Below, one piece after another: positions 54,673 through 63,978 of a DNA stretch of 64,000 nucleotides. A model generated the notes under the pieces. The model saw nothing but the letters and a program-made list of their open reading frames with translations, did not search any database and was not told the DNA's origin. Within the stretch, counting starts at the first letter, position 1, and each line of letters begins with the position of its first letter. Location: positions 52,076-116,075 of the forward strand of contig JAICBP010000080.1 of assembly GCA_021766785.1 (NCBI GenBank), read 5' to 3'. The position numbers and the translations under genes are program-made. This DNA comes from Sulfurimonas sp. endosymbiont of Alviniconcha boucheti. Lineage in GTDB: Bacteria > Campylobacterota > Campylobacteria > Campylobacterales > Sulfurimonadaceae.

Positions 54673-55506
54673 TTATTTATAAGTCTTAAACAGTTTTTGT
54701 GTTCTATCTATTTTCTCATCTATATATATAGTTGGCGTTCCACCAACAAAGACACTCTTAGCAACTTCATCATCATCTGCAATTTGTTTTTTTACAGAGG
54801 CACTTATTATCTCTTTTTCTTTAACGTTTGCACCTGTTACTCTATTAAATTCATTCAAAATCTTCGTCACATTTTTTTCAAAAGAATCCGTTTTCATTTT
54901 ATACATATTGATACTAACATCTTTTACACCTTTACGCTCAGCGACAACAGCAGCACGAATGATAGTAGCTGATGCTGGGTGAATTCTTAAAATTGGGTAA
55001 TGGTAGTAATATACAGCAAAAGTATCAGGATATTTTTTCATATAAGTTAGTGCACTTGGTGCAAAATCTTTACAAAACGGGCACATTGGATCTGAGAATA
55101 TAGCTACACGATGTTTTGCACCTGCATGACCATATACCAAATTCTCTTTTCTATAATATTTTTTTTGAAAATCTGGCTTCACCGTTTCTATCAAGCTCTC
55201 ACCATTTTCCATATCAATAAGATTTTGAGTGATAATTGCTCCATTTGAGAACAAGATTATTTTTTGCTTTAGTGTCTCTTTTGGTTTTGCTTTTAAGACT
55301 GCATGAACATCTGCTACATAGCCACCCCAACCCTTAAGTTGTTTTATAGGTTTTTCACTAATAACTTTGACCTCTACATCCGTTATTGCTGGATTATTTC
55401 CAAACTCATGTTCTAAATAATCTTCTATCTTCTCTCTAGTTGTATCCGCATTTACAAGACTACTCAATAGTAGTGTTGTCGCTAATAATTTCCACATCAA
55501 TGACAT
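54673..55506 (-). CDS. Periplasmic DsbC/DsbA-like thioredoxin-fold protein
   Basis: 277 residues. Signal peptide to about residue 20 (SSLVNA). The thioredoxin-fold part shows a CPFC active site (142-145) in FSDPMCPFCKDFAP and a cis-Pro loop GGTPTIYID near 262. Residues ~20-125 form an N-terminal domain like the DsbC/G dimerisation region. It should catalyse disulphide isomerisation or oxidation in the periplasm. The ATG has AGGA five bases upstream and overlaps fxsA by 47 bases; the ATG at 55497 is an alternative. Confidence 0.88.
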   Translation of the reverse strand: MSLMWKLLATTLLLSSLVNADTTREKIEDYLEHEFGNNPAITDVEVKVISEKPIKQLKGWGGYVADVHAVLKAKPKETLKQKIILFSNGAIITQNLIDMENGESLIETVKPDFQKKYYRKENLVYGHAGAKHRVAIFSDPMCPFCKDFAPSALTYMKKYPDTFAVYYYHYPILRIHPASATIIRAAVVAERKGVKDVSINMYKMKTDSFEKNVTKILNEFNRVTGANVKEKEIISASVKKQIADDDEVAKSVFVGGTPTIYIDEKIDRTQKLFKTYK

Positions 55507-55894
55507 CTGAATCCTTTTTTAAATTATTTATATTATTGTAATTCCTATTACAATTTCCTGATTTTACATTATAACGGTTAACCAACATACTCATAAGAGT
55601 ACTAAACTGCATTAATATACCTAAAATATCTGTTAAAAAGCCTGGAACTATTAAAAAAATAGCACCAAATAGTGTAAAAAGATTTAAACGCTGCAACTCT
55701 TCAAGGTCTATGCAGTTATAAGATACTACTGATATATTTTCAAAAAAAGTTTTACGAAAGTTTATAAGTATCAAAATTCCAACAAATGCACTAACTACTA
55801 TCTCAAAAAACGTAATCAAACCACCTATTGATGAAGAGATTTTAACACTTATAATAACCTCTAAAAAGAGATAGATTAAAAAGTAGATCATCAC
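55460..55894 (-). CDS. FxsA family membrane protein
   Basis: 144 residues. Hydrophobic segments lie at about 3-22, 25-45 and 72-95; the motif [16 protein letters not shown] near the third is the FxsA hallmark. A polar Asn-rich C-terminal tail (about 110-144) follows. FxsA was named for suppressing phage T7 exclusion by F plasmid in E. coli; its normal function is unknown. It overlaps proS by four bases, a link also seen in C. jejuni. Confidence 0.85.
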   Translation of the reverse strand: MMIYFLIYLFLEVIISVKISSSIGGLITFFEIVVSAFVGILILINFRKTFFENISVVSYNCIDLEELQRLNLFTLFGAIFLIVPGFLTDILGILMQFSTLMSMLVNRYNVKSGNCNRNYNNINNLKKDSDVIDVEIISDNTTIE

Positions 55895-57597
55895 TGAACT
55901 AATGCCATAATTTCATCTAATATACTCTTTACACTCACAACTGTTTTCTCTGTAGTCGCACGCTCATACACCTGTACATTACCGTTTGCAAGTTCTTTAC
56001 CAATGATAATGGTATAAGGGAACCCAATAAGCTCTGCATCTTTCATCTTAAAACCAAAGCGTTCTTTTCTATCATCTAGCATCACTTCTATATTTGCCTC
56101 TTGAAGCTCTCTATATAATTTCTCACCCAGAGCCATCTGCTCTTCATCTTTAATGTTACTCACCATAATATTCACCATATATGGAGCTGTTGCCTTTGTC
56201 CACTTGCACCCATTTTCATCATGGTGTTGTTCTATAAGAGAAGCTACTAAGCGAGATATGCCCATACCATATGTTCCCATGATAAAAGGCTGTGCCTTTC
56301 CATTTTCATCAAGATACTCAGCTTTTAGAGACTTAGAGTATGTAGTTCCAAGTTTAAAGATATGCCCTACCTCTATACCTTTAGTAAAGCTTAATTTACC
56401 ATCACAGTGTGGACAGGTATCCCCCTCTTTTACTTCAGCAATATCAGCAAAATATGCCACTTCACTAATAACACTCAAGTCAACACCAATAAAGTGATAA
56501 TCTTTCTCATTTGCTCCACAAATCATATGCAAAGCATTTTTTAGTGAAATATCCATTACATGTTTTGCTTTATCTTGATCAAGTGGTCCCATAAAACCAG
56601 GAGTTAGTCCTAAGGCGATAAGTTCCTCTTCACTCACATCTACAATATCAAGAGCCTCTGTCGCATTTATAGCTTTTACCTCTTGAAGTGTATCACTACC
56701 ACGAAGAAAGAAAAGAACTATCTCTTCACTATCTTCATAAATAACCTTTTTCGCTACAGTTTTTACAGTATAGTAAGGATCTACTCTAAAAAATAGTGCT
56801 AATTCATCTATACTTTTTATATTCGGCGTTTGAAACTTGTTAAAATCAGCTTCTGGAGCTTCTGGTATCTCTTTGTTTGTGCCTCTAATAGCTGCTTCAA
56901 TATTTGCACCATATTCACACTTTGAGCATACCGAAATAGTATCTTCTCCACTATCAGCAATAACCATAAACTCTTTACTCTCACTTCCACCAATAGCACC
57001 ACTATCGGCTTCCACTACACGGTAGTTGAGTTCTAAACGAGTAAGAATTTTTTTATAAGCTGCTTCCATTGCGTCAAACTCTCTATCTAAGTCTTCATTT
57101 GAAGTATGAAAAGAGTAGCCATCTTTCATGATAAACTCACGTCCACGCATAAGTCCAAAACGTGGTCTTGCTTCATCACGAAATTTTGTTTTTATCTGAT
57201 ACAGATTTACTGGCAAATTTTTGTAAGAGGTGATACGGTTACGAACAAAATTAACCATCATCTCTTCATTTGTCGGAGCGAGAACAAACTCAGTATCTTT
57301 TCTATCTTTAAAACGAAGAAGTTCTTTACCAAATTTTTCAATACGTCCAGATTCTGCCCATAGATCAGCAGGTGTTACAAAAGAGAGTTCTACCTCTTGT
57401 GCTCCAACTCTCATCATCTCTTCATTGACAATATTTTCTATCTTTTTAATAACCCTTTTTGCTAAAGGCATATAGTTGTAAAGTCCTGCCGCACTCTGTG
57501 ATATAAATCCTGCACGAGAGAGTAATATATGAGATAGTAACTTTGCGTCAGAAGGTACTTCTTTTGATGTTGGTATAAATGCTTTTGTTCTTCTCAT
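55891..57597 (-). CDS. proS: Proline-tRNA ligase
   Basis: 568 residues, the bacterial type with the editing domain inserted between motifs 2 and 3. Visible: [46 protein letters not shown] (motif 2, quoted in part), the INS editing region (about 225-385), [17 protein letters not shown] (motif 3), and the anticodon domain. It charges tRNA-Pro. Its stop-start with hemA overlaps by one base. Confidence 0.98.
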   Translation of the reverse strand: MRRTKAFIPTSKEVPSDAKLLSHILLSRAGFISQSAAGLYNYMPLAKRVIKKIENIVNEEMMRVGAQEVELSFVTPADLWAESGRIEKFGKELLRFKDRKDTEFVLAPTNEEMMVNFVRNRITSYKNLPVNLYQIKTKFRDEARPRFGLMRGREFIMKDGYSFHTSNEDLDREFDAMEAAYKKILTRLELNYRVVEADSGAIGGSESKEFMVIADSGEDTISVCSKCEYGANIEAAIRGTNKEIPEAPEADFNKFQTPNIKSIDELALFFRVDPYYTVKTVAKKVIYEDSEEIVLFFLRGSDTLQEVKAINATEALDIVDVSEEELIALGLTPGFMGPLDQDKAKHVMDISLKNALHMICGANEKDYHFIGVDLSVISEVAYFADIAEVKEGDTCPHCDGKLSFTKGIEVGHIFKLGTTYSKSLKAEYLDENGKAQPFIMGTYGMGISRLVASLIEQHHDENGCKWTKATAPYMVNIMVSNIKDEEQMALGEKLYRELQEANIEVMLDDRKERFGFKMKDAELIGFPYTIIIGKELANGNVQVYERATTEKTVVSVKSILDEIMALVQ

Positions 57598-58847
57598 TAT
57601 AATCCTTTATTTTTATCTTTAGAGAGGGAAGCGATAGCCTTACTAATAAGCTCTGAGTGGGTATCTTCTTCTCCTGAACGAATCTTTAGAGTAATATCAT
57701 GTAAAAAATGCTTTAACGCTTGTTCACACATTTTTTTTGCCTCATATTCATACTCTTTTGGAATGTAACCTGCTTTCATAGCTCGACTACTCTCTTTTTG
57801 TGCTGCTTCTTCTGCACGAATGTAAATCTCTTTTATTAGAGGCTCTATATCTTGTGTATTGAGCCACTCAAAAAACTCTACAATTCCACGCCCTATAATA
57901 CCATGAGCCGCACGAGCTGCCTCCTGTCTAGCTGATAAATTTTCATCTACAATTATTTTCAAATCATCTATAACAAAGAGATGGATACGCTCACCCTTAT
58001 TGTAGTTTATATCACGAGGAAGTGCTAGGTCAAACCAATATCTATCAAAATCGCAAGATTCTATAATTTCATCTGTAATAATAGGCTCATATGAAGAGGT
58101 AGCAGTATAGAGAATTTCAAACTCATTAATAGCACTAGAGAGTGCACTAAAAGGAATAGTCTTTGCCTTACACTCTTTTGCTAAAGCTTCTGCTTTATGC
58201 ATAGTTCTATTCATAATATAAACATCTGCACCAGCATTTACAAGATGTTTCGCTGTGATTTCACTCATCTCTCCAACACCTATAATGAGTGTCTTTTTCC
58301 CATGAACATCATCTACTAAAGACTTCATCTTATTCACTGCTACACTTGCCATTGATACTGGTTTTGAAGAGATACTAGTTGCATTTCTAACATTTGCAGC
58401 AGATTTAAATGCAAATTTCATAGCACGTGCAAGTTTCTTACCACAAAAATTATGATCATATGCAAAACGAAACGCATCTTTGAGTTGTCCCACTATTTGT
58501 GTTTCACCTATGACCATAGAATCGAGAGATGCCGCGACTGAAAATAGGTGATGAATAGCAGAACTATCATCAAAGATATCAGCACAACCTTTAAGCTCTT
58601 CAATGCTTATTCCTGAGCGGTTTGCTAACATAGTGAAAATATGTGTTGTTGCTTCTTCAACATCTAAACAGTTACACATCACTTCCATACGGTTACAAGT
58701 TGAGAAAAGAATAGCTTCTGAAATAGTGGGTGAATTAAGTAAAATGGTAAGACAGGTATGTTTGCTATCATCATCAGAATAAGAGAGCTTCTCACGAATC
58801 TCTAAGCTTGCATTTTTATGTGTAAAACTTATATTTAAATAGTGCAT
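57597..58847 (-). CDS. hemA: Glutamyl-tRNA reductase
   Basis: 416 residues. The catalytic Cys is in [11 protein letters not shown] (about residue 50), followed by [13 protein letters not shown], the NADPH-binding [15 protein letters not shown] (as [10 protein letters not shown]) and [11 protein letters not shown]. It reduces Glu-tRNA-Glu to glutamate semialdehyde, the first step of haem synthesis in this C5 route. hemC lies 3 kb downstream on the same strand. Confidence 0.97.
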   Translation of the reverse strand: MHYLNISFTHKNASLEIREKLSYSDDDSKHTCLTILLNSPTISEAILFSTCNRMEVMCNCLDVEEATTHIFTMLANRSGISIEELKGCADIFDDSSAIHHLFSVAASLDSMVIGETQIVGQLKDAFRFAYDHNFCGKKLARAMKFAFKSAANVRNATSISSKPVSMASVAVNKMKSLVDDVHGKKTLIIGVGEMSEITAKHLVNAGADVYIMNRTMHKAEALAKECKAKTIPFSALSSAINEFEILYTATSSYEPIITDEIIESCDFDRYWFDLALPRDINYNKGERIHLFVIDDLKIIVDENLSARQEAARAAHGIIGRGIVEFFEWLNTQDIEPLIKEIYIRAEEAAQKESSRAMKAGYIPKEYEYEAKKMCEQALKHFLHDITLKIRSGEEDTHSELISKAIASLSKDKNKGL

Positions 58848-58848
58848 A

Positions 58849-59736
58849 TTAATAACTTCTCTGTATCATAGTATCTAAAATAAGAAGAAGTGAAGGATCT
58901 TCACTCATTCTATTTTTTGCCTCTGTTGAGAGCTTTTTCGCTAGCATAAAAGATTTCTCAATTACCCCAAACTCTTTCATCTTTGCTTCTATCCAGGCAC
59001 TCTCTTTTTTAGAAATATGTTGCGCATGAGCAGCGACTAAACGTACTCTATCTTCTCCATCTAATGCTTCATAAAGATAGATATATGGTAGAGTGCATTT
59101 CCCTTCTACATAATCATTCATGGCTGGTTTACCAAGTTTTTCTTCTGTGGAAGTAATATCTAAAATATCATCAATAATTTGAAAAGAGATTCCAAGATTT
59201 CTTCCATAAAGAGCATAAGATTCGGCATCTTTTCCAACAAGTAGTGCTGCTGATTTTGTTGCCGATTCTATGAGGGTAGCTGTCTTAAGGTATAGCATAT
59301 CAAGATAGAGTTTCTCATCTGAGTTAAAGGACTCTGACATCTTCACATCCATCATCTCACCTTTTGAGAGTGCTACAACAGAAGATGCGATGGTCTCTGC
59401 TATACTTCTATCAAACGCCACTAATTCGGTAAATGCCTTTGAATAAAGAATATCTCCAAGCATAACAGCAATTTTACTTCCCTCTGTGGCGTTTACCGAC
59501 TCTACACCACGACGAGTCATCGACTCATCTATAATATCATCATGAAGAAGACTTGCTGCATGAATAAGTTCTACTATAGCAGCTAGTAGTGGTGCGTCTT
59601 TATGCTGATCTGCTATCTTTAGTATAAGCTTTGCACGAAGGCGTTTGCCACCACTAAGCTTATTAAAAAGCTCTTTTACCTCTTCATAGTCACATTCGTT
59701 GATGAGTCTTTCTATTTCATTTTCAACTCTCTGCAT
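58849..59736 (-). CDS. Polyprenyl diphosphate synthase
   Basis: 295 residues. The first Asp-rich motif is LLHDDIIDESMTRRG (about 64-78), the second is QIIDDILDITS (about 186-196), and GGKRLRAKL is near 29. These features mark the trans-prenyl synthases that build the menaquinone side chain, most likely octaprenyl (IspB-like). The exact chain length cannot be read. It pairs with hemA downstream as in C. jejuni. Two inverted octamers, 59413 and 59487, lie 74 bases apart. Confidence 0.92.
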   Translation of the reverse strand: MQRVENEIERLINECDYEEVKELFNKLSGGKRLRAKLILKIADQHKDAPLLAAIVELIHAASLLHDDIIDESMTRRGVESVNATEGSKIAVMLGDILYSKAFTELVAFDRSIAETIASSVVALSKGEMMDVKMSESFNSDEKLYLDMLYLKTATLIESATKSAALLVGKDAESYALYGRNLGISFQIIDDILDITSTEEKLGKPAMNDYVEGKCTLPYIYLYEALDGEDRVRLVAAHAQHISKKESAWIEAKMKEFGVIEKSFMLAKKLSTEAKNRMSEDPSLLLILDTMIQRSY

Positions 59737-59753
59737 CTCTTCTTCTCTGCCTT

Positions 59754-60167
59754 TTATTTTTGTATAGTTTTCTTTTTATGCTCTATATACATCTCAAATC
59801 TCTTATCTGATAAAAATATTTTAAATTTCGCTTCATTTTTTTCAAGATCAAACTTAGTAAACTTTACTAAGAAATAGGGAACCTCATATCTAGCACCCTT
59901 AGGTTTTAAAAAAATCTTAAAACTTTGATTTATGCCATTAAGATATAAAATATTTTGAAAAATATTTTTATTGTAAGTATGAAAAAGTACTAAACCATCA
60001 TTTATAAAAAGTGTCCAACGTAAGGTGAACTCTCTGACATAAACATCATATTTTACCATAAATGTCACTTGTTCATCTTTTTTCAGTGTTATAGGATACA
60101 CTGTTCTATACTCATTTGCACCTAATATGCCCATAGAAAATAGTACTACAAAAAAAAGACGTGCCAA
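59754..60167 (-). CDS. Exported hypothetical protein
   Basis: 137 residues. The N terminus MARLFFVVLFSMGILGANE is a signal peptide, and the rest is beta-rich with many aromatic residues (YDVYVREFTLRWTLFIND, LYLNGINQSFKIFLKP). No known family recognised. The C terminus is Lys-rich. It lies between argB and the prenyl synthase gene and runs seven bases from argB. It may be an envelope protein. Confidence 0.65.
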   Translation of the reverse strand: MARLFFVVLFSMGILGANEYRTVYPITLKKDEQVTFMVKYDVYVREFTLRWTLFINDGLVLFHTYNKNIFQNILYLNGINQSFKIFLKPKGARYEVPYFLVKFTKFDLEKNEAKFKIFLSDKRFEMYIEHKKKTIQK

Positions 60168-60174
60168 AATAAAA

Positions 60175-61026
60175 CTACTTCACTATTTCAGTTCCCACAC
60201 CCTCAGATGTGAAAAGTTCTAAAAGCATAGAGTGTTCAAGACGACCATCTATTATATGAGCTTTTGCCACACCACCATTGATAGCTTCAAGACAAGCATC
60301 CACCTTGGGTACCATTCCACCATAAATAGTTCCATCTGCTTTGAATGCTTCAACTTGAGTAGATGTCAAACTTGAAAAAAGCTCTTTTTCACTGTTGAGT
60401 ACACCTTCTGTATCTGTGAGAAAAATAATTTTATTTGCACCAATTGCCTTTGCAACATAAGAAGCACATAAATCAGCATTTATGTTAAAACCAGGGTGTC
60501 CCATCTCACTTCCAGCAGCAATAGGAGCTATAACAGGAATAAAACCTTCACCAATAAGATTACAAATCACATCTGCTTTCACATCTGTAATATTTCCAGT
60601 TAGCCCCCATTTAGTGAACTCTTTTGCTTTAGCTGTAATGAAGTGTGCATCTTTTCCACTCATACCAATAGCCTTTGCAGAGTGTGAATTTAGCAGTGAA
60701 ACAATCTCTTTATTTATCTCTCCACTCAGTATCATCTCTGCTATACGCATCACCTCTTTTGTAGTAACACGCTGTCCCTCTATAAACTTTGTTTCTATAC
60801 TTAATGCATCAAGCATATCGGTGATCTTTTTCCCACCACCATGAATGATAACTGGCTTAATACCTACAAGATACATCAGTAGAATATCCTCAGCAAACTT
60901 CTCTTTTAACTGGGGGGAAGTTTGTGCCGAACCACCATACTTTATCACTACAATCTCTTTGCGAAACTCTTTTATAAAAGGGAGCGCATCAAGGAGAGTT
61001 TTCACTGTTTCTATCTTTGTTTGCAA
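60175..61026 (-). CDS. argB: Acetylglutamate kinase
   Basis: 283 residues. The amino acid kinase motifs are VIKYGGSAQT near 27, VIIHGGGKKITDML near 60, GFNINADLCASYVAKAIGA, and LTDTEGVL. It phosphorylates N-acetylglutamate in arginine synthesis. The start is TTG with AGGAAAG close upstream; an ATG in another frame just before is not usable. It sits next to lpxK. Confidence 0.97.
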   Translation of the reverse strand: MQTKIETVKTLLDALPFIKEFRKEIVVIKYGGSAQTSPQLKEKFAEDILLMYLVGIKPVIIHGGGKKITDMLDALSIETKFIEGQRVTTKEVMRIAEMILSGEINKEIVSLLNSHSAKAIGMSGKDAHFITAKAKEFTKWGLTGNITDVKADVICNLIGEGFIPVIAPIAAGSEMGHPGFNINADLCASYVAKAIGANKIIFLTDTEGVLNSEKELFSSLTSTQVEAFKADGTIYGGMVPKVDACLEAINGGVAKAHIIDGRLEHSMLLELFTSEGVGTEIVK

Positions 61027-61080
61027 TGTCTTTCCTGCATAGTTCTATTATCTGTTTTTGCTATTTTATCTAAAACTCTA

Positions 61081-61974
61081 TTATGAATTTATAAAGTCCA
61101 ATAGTGAAGCATTAACTTCTACATCCAGATCAAGTAAAGAGAGAGGAATACCAAAGCTCTGTATCTTTACAAAATCCTTATAAGTCACAAGTAGTGAATC
61201 TGCATCTTCTTTTTCTATAATCTCTAAAAGTTCCTCTTTGTTGAAACTATAGTGATCATGAAAATAGTATTTTGCTATCACCATAGGTAAAAAAGCATCA
61301 AGGCGTTCTGGTCTTGCAATAGCCGTAACTAGTACCATTTTCTTTGTAGAATTTTTAAGTGTCACATGGCGTTTAAAGTCCACATCTTCATAAATCACTC
61401 GTCTATTGGTACTCTTCCAAAGTCTCTCACGAAAAGGACCAGAAGGAAGACAAGCAGAGTTTTTTGATTCTACATTGATGATAATATCTCTCTTTTTGAT
61501 CTTATGCTTTGAGTAGGCATCATCTAAGAAAATCTGTTTCGCACCCATCTCTTTTGCTTTTTCTATGCCCTCTTCTCTATCTTCACTGACTATAACGATG
61601 GCGTTTGGAACTTTCTCTGCATAGATCATCGCTTCATCACCACTTATTTGAACATCAACTAAAATCTTTTCTCTATTTTTTACGACATAAAGTCCATGAG
61701 ATTTTCGACCATAACCGCGAAGGATAATAGCTACATCCTCATACTCTTTTGCTAATGCTGTGACTAATGGTGTTTTACCACTACCTCCAACATTAAGATT
61801 GCCCACACTTATAATATCTATACCGAAATCTTTCTCTTTTTGTAGTTGAAATCGCACATACATCCCAAAACAATAGAGCCAAGAGAGTGGAAGAAGAAGT
61901 ATTGATAACAATTTTTGAAAAGTGCTTGGGTTGTAAAAATATTTCTCAACCCAAAAAGTCACTTCTTTTTTCAT
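61081..61974 (-). CDS. lpxK: Tetraacyldisaccharide 4'-kinase
   Basis: 297 residues. A membrane segment lies near 24-42. The P-loop is SVGNLNVGGSGKTPLV (about 55-70), with ILRGYGRKSHG next and SVGNDSEAMI-like SGDEAMIYAEKV after, then FLDDAYSKHKIKKRDIIIN with the second motif. LpxK adds the 4'-phosphate to lipid A at the inner membrane. Two octamers at 61367 and 61599 share one direction. It follows the DegT-type gene by two bases. Confidence 0.93.
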   Translation of the reverse strand: MKKEVTFWVEKYFYNPSTFQKLLSILLLPLSWLYCFGMYVRFQLQKEKDFGIDIISVGNLNVGGSGKTPLVTALAKEYEDVAIILRGYGRKSHGLYVVKNREKILVDVQISGDEAMIYAEKVPNAIVIVSEDREEGIEKAKEMGAKQIFLDDAYSKHKIKKRDIIINVESKNSACLPSGPFRERLWKSTNRRVIYEDVDFKRHVTLKNSTKKMVLVTAIARPERLDAFLPMVIAKYYFHDHYSFNKEELLEIIEKEDADSLLVTYKDFVKIQSFGIPLSLLDLDVEVNASLLDFINS

Positions 61975-61976
61975 TA

Positions 61977-63107
61977 TTAAACGCGTGTTTTTACTATTTT
62001 TTTAATGCTTTTTATTACTATATTTACATCTTCATCACTCATATCTGCATAGATAGGTAAAGAGAGTACCTGTTGGTATGAACGTAAAGCGACAGGATAG
62101 TCATTCACGCGAAGCATGTACTTTGACTTGTAATACAAAAGAAGATGAAGTGGGATATAATGCAACCCTGTTTCTACACCAAGATTACGAAGTTCTACTG
62201 CAAAAGAGTCACGATTTTTATCTATTTTTATAATATACAGAGAAAAAGGGTGTTCAGGATTTTGCATATCTGGAATTGATATATGCTCTTGATTATCAAG
62301 TTCTTGAGAGTATCGAACTGCTATAGCTTGTTGTCTTTTTATCGCACTATCTCTATCGGTTATAATAGAACGAATATAAGCTGCATTTAATTCACTCATA
62401 GAGTAATCATTTCCTATATCTACAACATCATAAATATAGGATAGTGCATCTACATCACGACTAATTGCATGGTTACTAAGTAGGCGTGCACGCTCCATTA
62501 TCTCACTATTATTTGTAACTAACATCCCGCCATTACAGATACTCTTTTTAAGGTGTGAAGAGAAATTAAAACAGACAATATCTGCTCCAGTTGAACCAAT
62601 TTTTTTGCCTTTATAAGTGGCTCCTAAAGCATCACTAGCATCTTCTACTATTTTTACTTTATACTCTTTTGCCATCTTATAGAGATGCTCAAGATTTACC
62701 GTCGCACCAGCTAAGTGCGTTACTACTACAGCTTTAAGCTTTTTATTTTTATTCTCTTCTAAATAAGCTTCGAGTTTATCGAGGTTAATATTATATGAGT
62801 TAGCATCTATATCTATAAAAATAGGCTCAGCGTCAAAGTGACGAACAACTTCAGGTACATTTGGGTGTGCATTTACAGAACATACTACTTTATCACCACG
62901 TTTAAGGTCAAGTGCTAACATCGCTAAGTGGAGTGCAGAAGTTCCATGAGAAGTCGCTAGTGCATAGTCTGCTCCAACATAAGAGGCGAACTCATTTTCT
63001 AACTCTTCTACTTGATTTATATCCTCTCCATCAAGGGCATCACTAACATTTGAGTGAGCCTCACGTGAACTTTCATATTTGCTAAATGGTATCTTTAAAC
63101 TCTTCAT
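61977..63107 (-). CDS. DegT/DnrJ/EryC1/StrS-type sugar aminotransferase
   Basis: 376 residues. PLP-enzyme features: ATSHGTSALHLAMLALDL near 55-72, VVVTHLAGATVNLEHLYKMAKEYKVKIVEDASDALGA with the PLP Asp near 157, and FNFSSHLKKSICNGGMLVTN with the Schiff-base Lys near 185 (all quoted in part). The family makes amino sugars for LPS, capsule or protein glycosylation. The exact sugar is unknown. Sandwiched between lpxK and nadE, it suggests an envelope-sugar role, but that is inference. Confidence 0.88.
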   Translation of the reverse strand: MKSLKIPFSKYESSREAHSNVSDALDGEDINQVEELENEFASYVGADYALATSHGTSALHLAMLALDLKRGDKVVCSVNAHPNVPEVVRHFDAEPIFIDIDANSYNINLDKLEAYLEENKNKKLKAVVVTHLAGATVNLEHLYKMAKEYKVKIVEDASDALGATYKGKKIGSTGADIVCFNFSSHLKKSICNGGMLVTNNSEIMERARLLSNHAISRDVDALSYIYDVVDIGNDYSMSELNAAYIRSIITDRDSAIKRQQAIAVRYSQELDNQEHISIPDMQNPEHPFSLYIIKIDKNRDSFAVELRNLGVETGLHYIPLHLLLYYKSKYMLRVNDYPVALRSYQQVLSLPIYADMSDEDVNIVIKSIKKIVKTRV

Positions 63108-63119
63108 TTTTTCCTTCCT

Positions 63120-63926
63120 TTATAAAGTAATATCCCTCGGATAATTAAAATCATGATTAAGTGTTCTAGTAGTCAGTTTGGCTATCACTGGCATCTTTCT
63201 TTTGAAATGGTTACGAAATATTCTAAAAATAATCATATCAAGCATTTTGCCGTCTATACCTTGCGCTACTATCTCATCACGAGAGAGTCTCTCCTCTACA
63301 TAAAGTTTCATCGCCTTATCTAGTTGTGCATAAGTATAACCTAAGTCAGCTTCATCACTCTGACCATCCCAGAGATCAGCTGAGGGTTGTTTAGAGATGA
63401 TACTCTTTGAAACACCTAAATACTCAGCAAACTCAAAAACTTCACTCTTATAAAGATCCCCTATTGGATTGATAGCTGATGCTAAATCTCCATAGAGTGT
63501 TCCATACCCAAGCATCAACTCACTCTTATTGCTTGTGCCAAGAACTAAAGCCCCATATTGGGCACTTAAATCAAAAAGTGTTGCCATCCTCATACGTGAA
63601 GAGAAATTCCCTTTTCTTAGATCATCTAACTCTGGATGCATTGTCTCATAGGCACGGAGCATAGGTTCTATGGTTGCTGTAATAGCATTCAGATGAAAAT
63701 CATTACAGAGTTCATCTGCATCATCTAAAGAGCTTTGTGAAGAGTAGTGTGAGGGCATCTTAACACAAAGAAGATCATCTCCAAAAACAGCCTGAGCGAG
63801 TACTGCAACAACAGCAGAATCTAATCCACCACTTAGCCCTATAACAACTTTGTTCAGTCCAGTCTTTTTTACTTCATCTTCCAAAAAATGGCATAAATAC
63901 TCTTTAATCTCTGTATATCTACTCAT
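63120..63926 (-). CDS. nadE: NH3-dependent NAD+ synthetase
   Basis: 268 residues. The PP-loop is VIGLSGGLDSAVVAVLAQ (about 27-44), and LGTSNKSELMLGYGTLYGDLASAINPIGDLYKSEVF (quoted in part) carries the ATP and deamido-NAD binding segment. The glutaminase domain is absent, so ammonia is the nitrogen donor. It makes NAD from deamido-NAD. The nadE-(aminotransferase)-lpxK order resembles related genomes. A TATAAT box lies upstream at 63973. Confidence 0.97.
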   Translation of the reverse strand: MSRYTEIKEYLCHFLEDEVKKTGLNKVVIGLSGGLDSAVVAVLAQAVFGDDLLCVKMPSHYSSQSSLDDADELCNDFHLNAITATIEPMLRAYETMHPELDDLRKGNFSSRMRMATLFDLSAQYGALVLGTSNKSELMLGYGTLYGDLASAINPIGDLYKSEVFEFAEYLGVSKSIISKQPSADLWDGQSDEADLGYTYAQLDKAMKLYVEERLSRDEIVAQGIDGKMLDMIIFRIFRNHFKRKMPVIAKLTTRTLNHDFNYPRDITL

Positions 63927-63972
63927 CTACTTTTAACCTTTAGAATTTAGAAGTCTCCTTCACATAGATGAG

Positions 63973-63978
63973 ATTATA
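63973..63978 (-). promoter_or_regulatory. Candidate -10 box for nadE
   Basis: TATAAT on the minus strand, 47 bases before the nadE ATG. Upstream sequence is cut by the window end, so the -35 region cannot be judged in full. AAAGG lies near the start. Confidence 0.5.

Larger units (their letters stand above)
689..61606. repeat. Dispersed over-represented octamer TGGCGTTT / AAACGCCA (29 copies)
   Basis: Hand-counted exact copies start at: plus orientation 689, 7841, 18582, 18687, 20670, 21327, 22639, 32598, 32699, 33285, 59487, 61367, 61599; minus orientation 3065, 3460, 3475, 3502, 4317, 6140, 7938, 15743, 15855, 21121, 34012, 34792, 35021, 43928, 47225, 59413. All but 3065 are inside genes. 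Single-mismatch copies such as CGGCGTTT occur at 7144, 14605 and elsewhere. Chance alone would give about one or two in AT-rich DNA of this length (assuming about 36% GC). The function is unknown. Confidence 0.7.
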
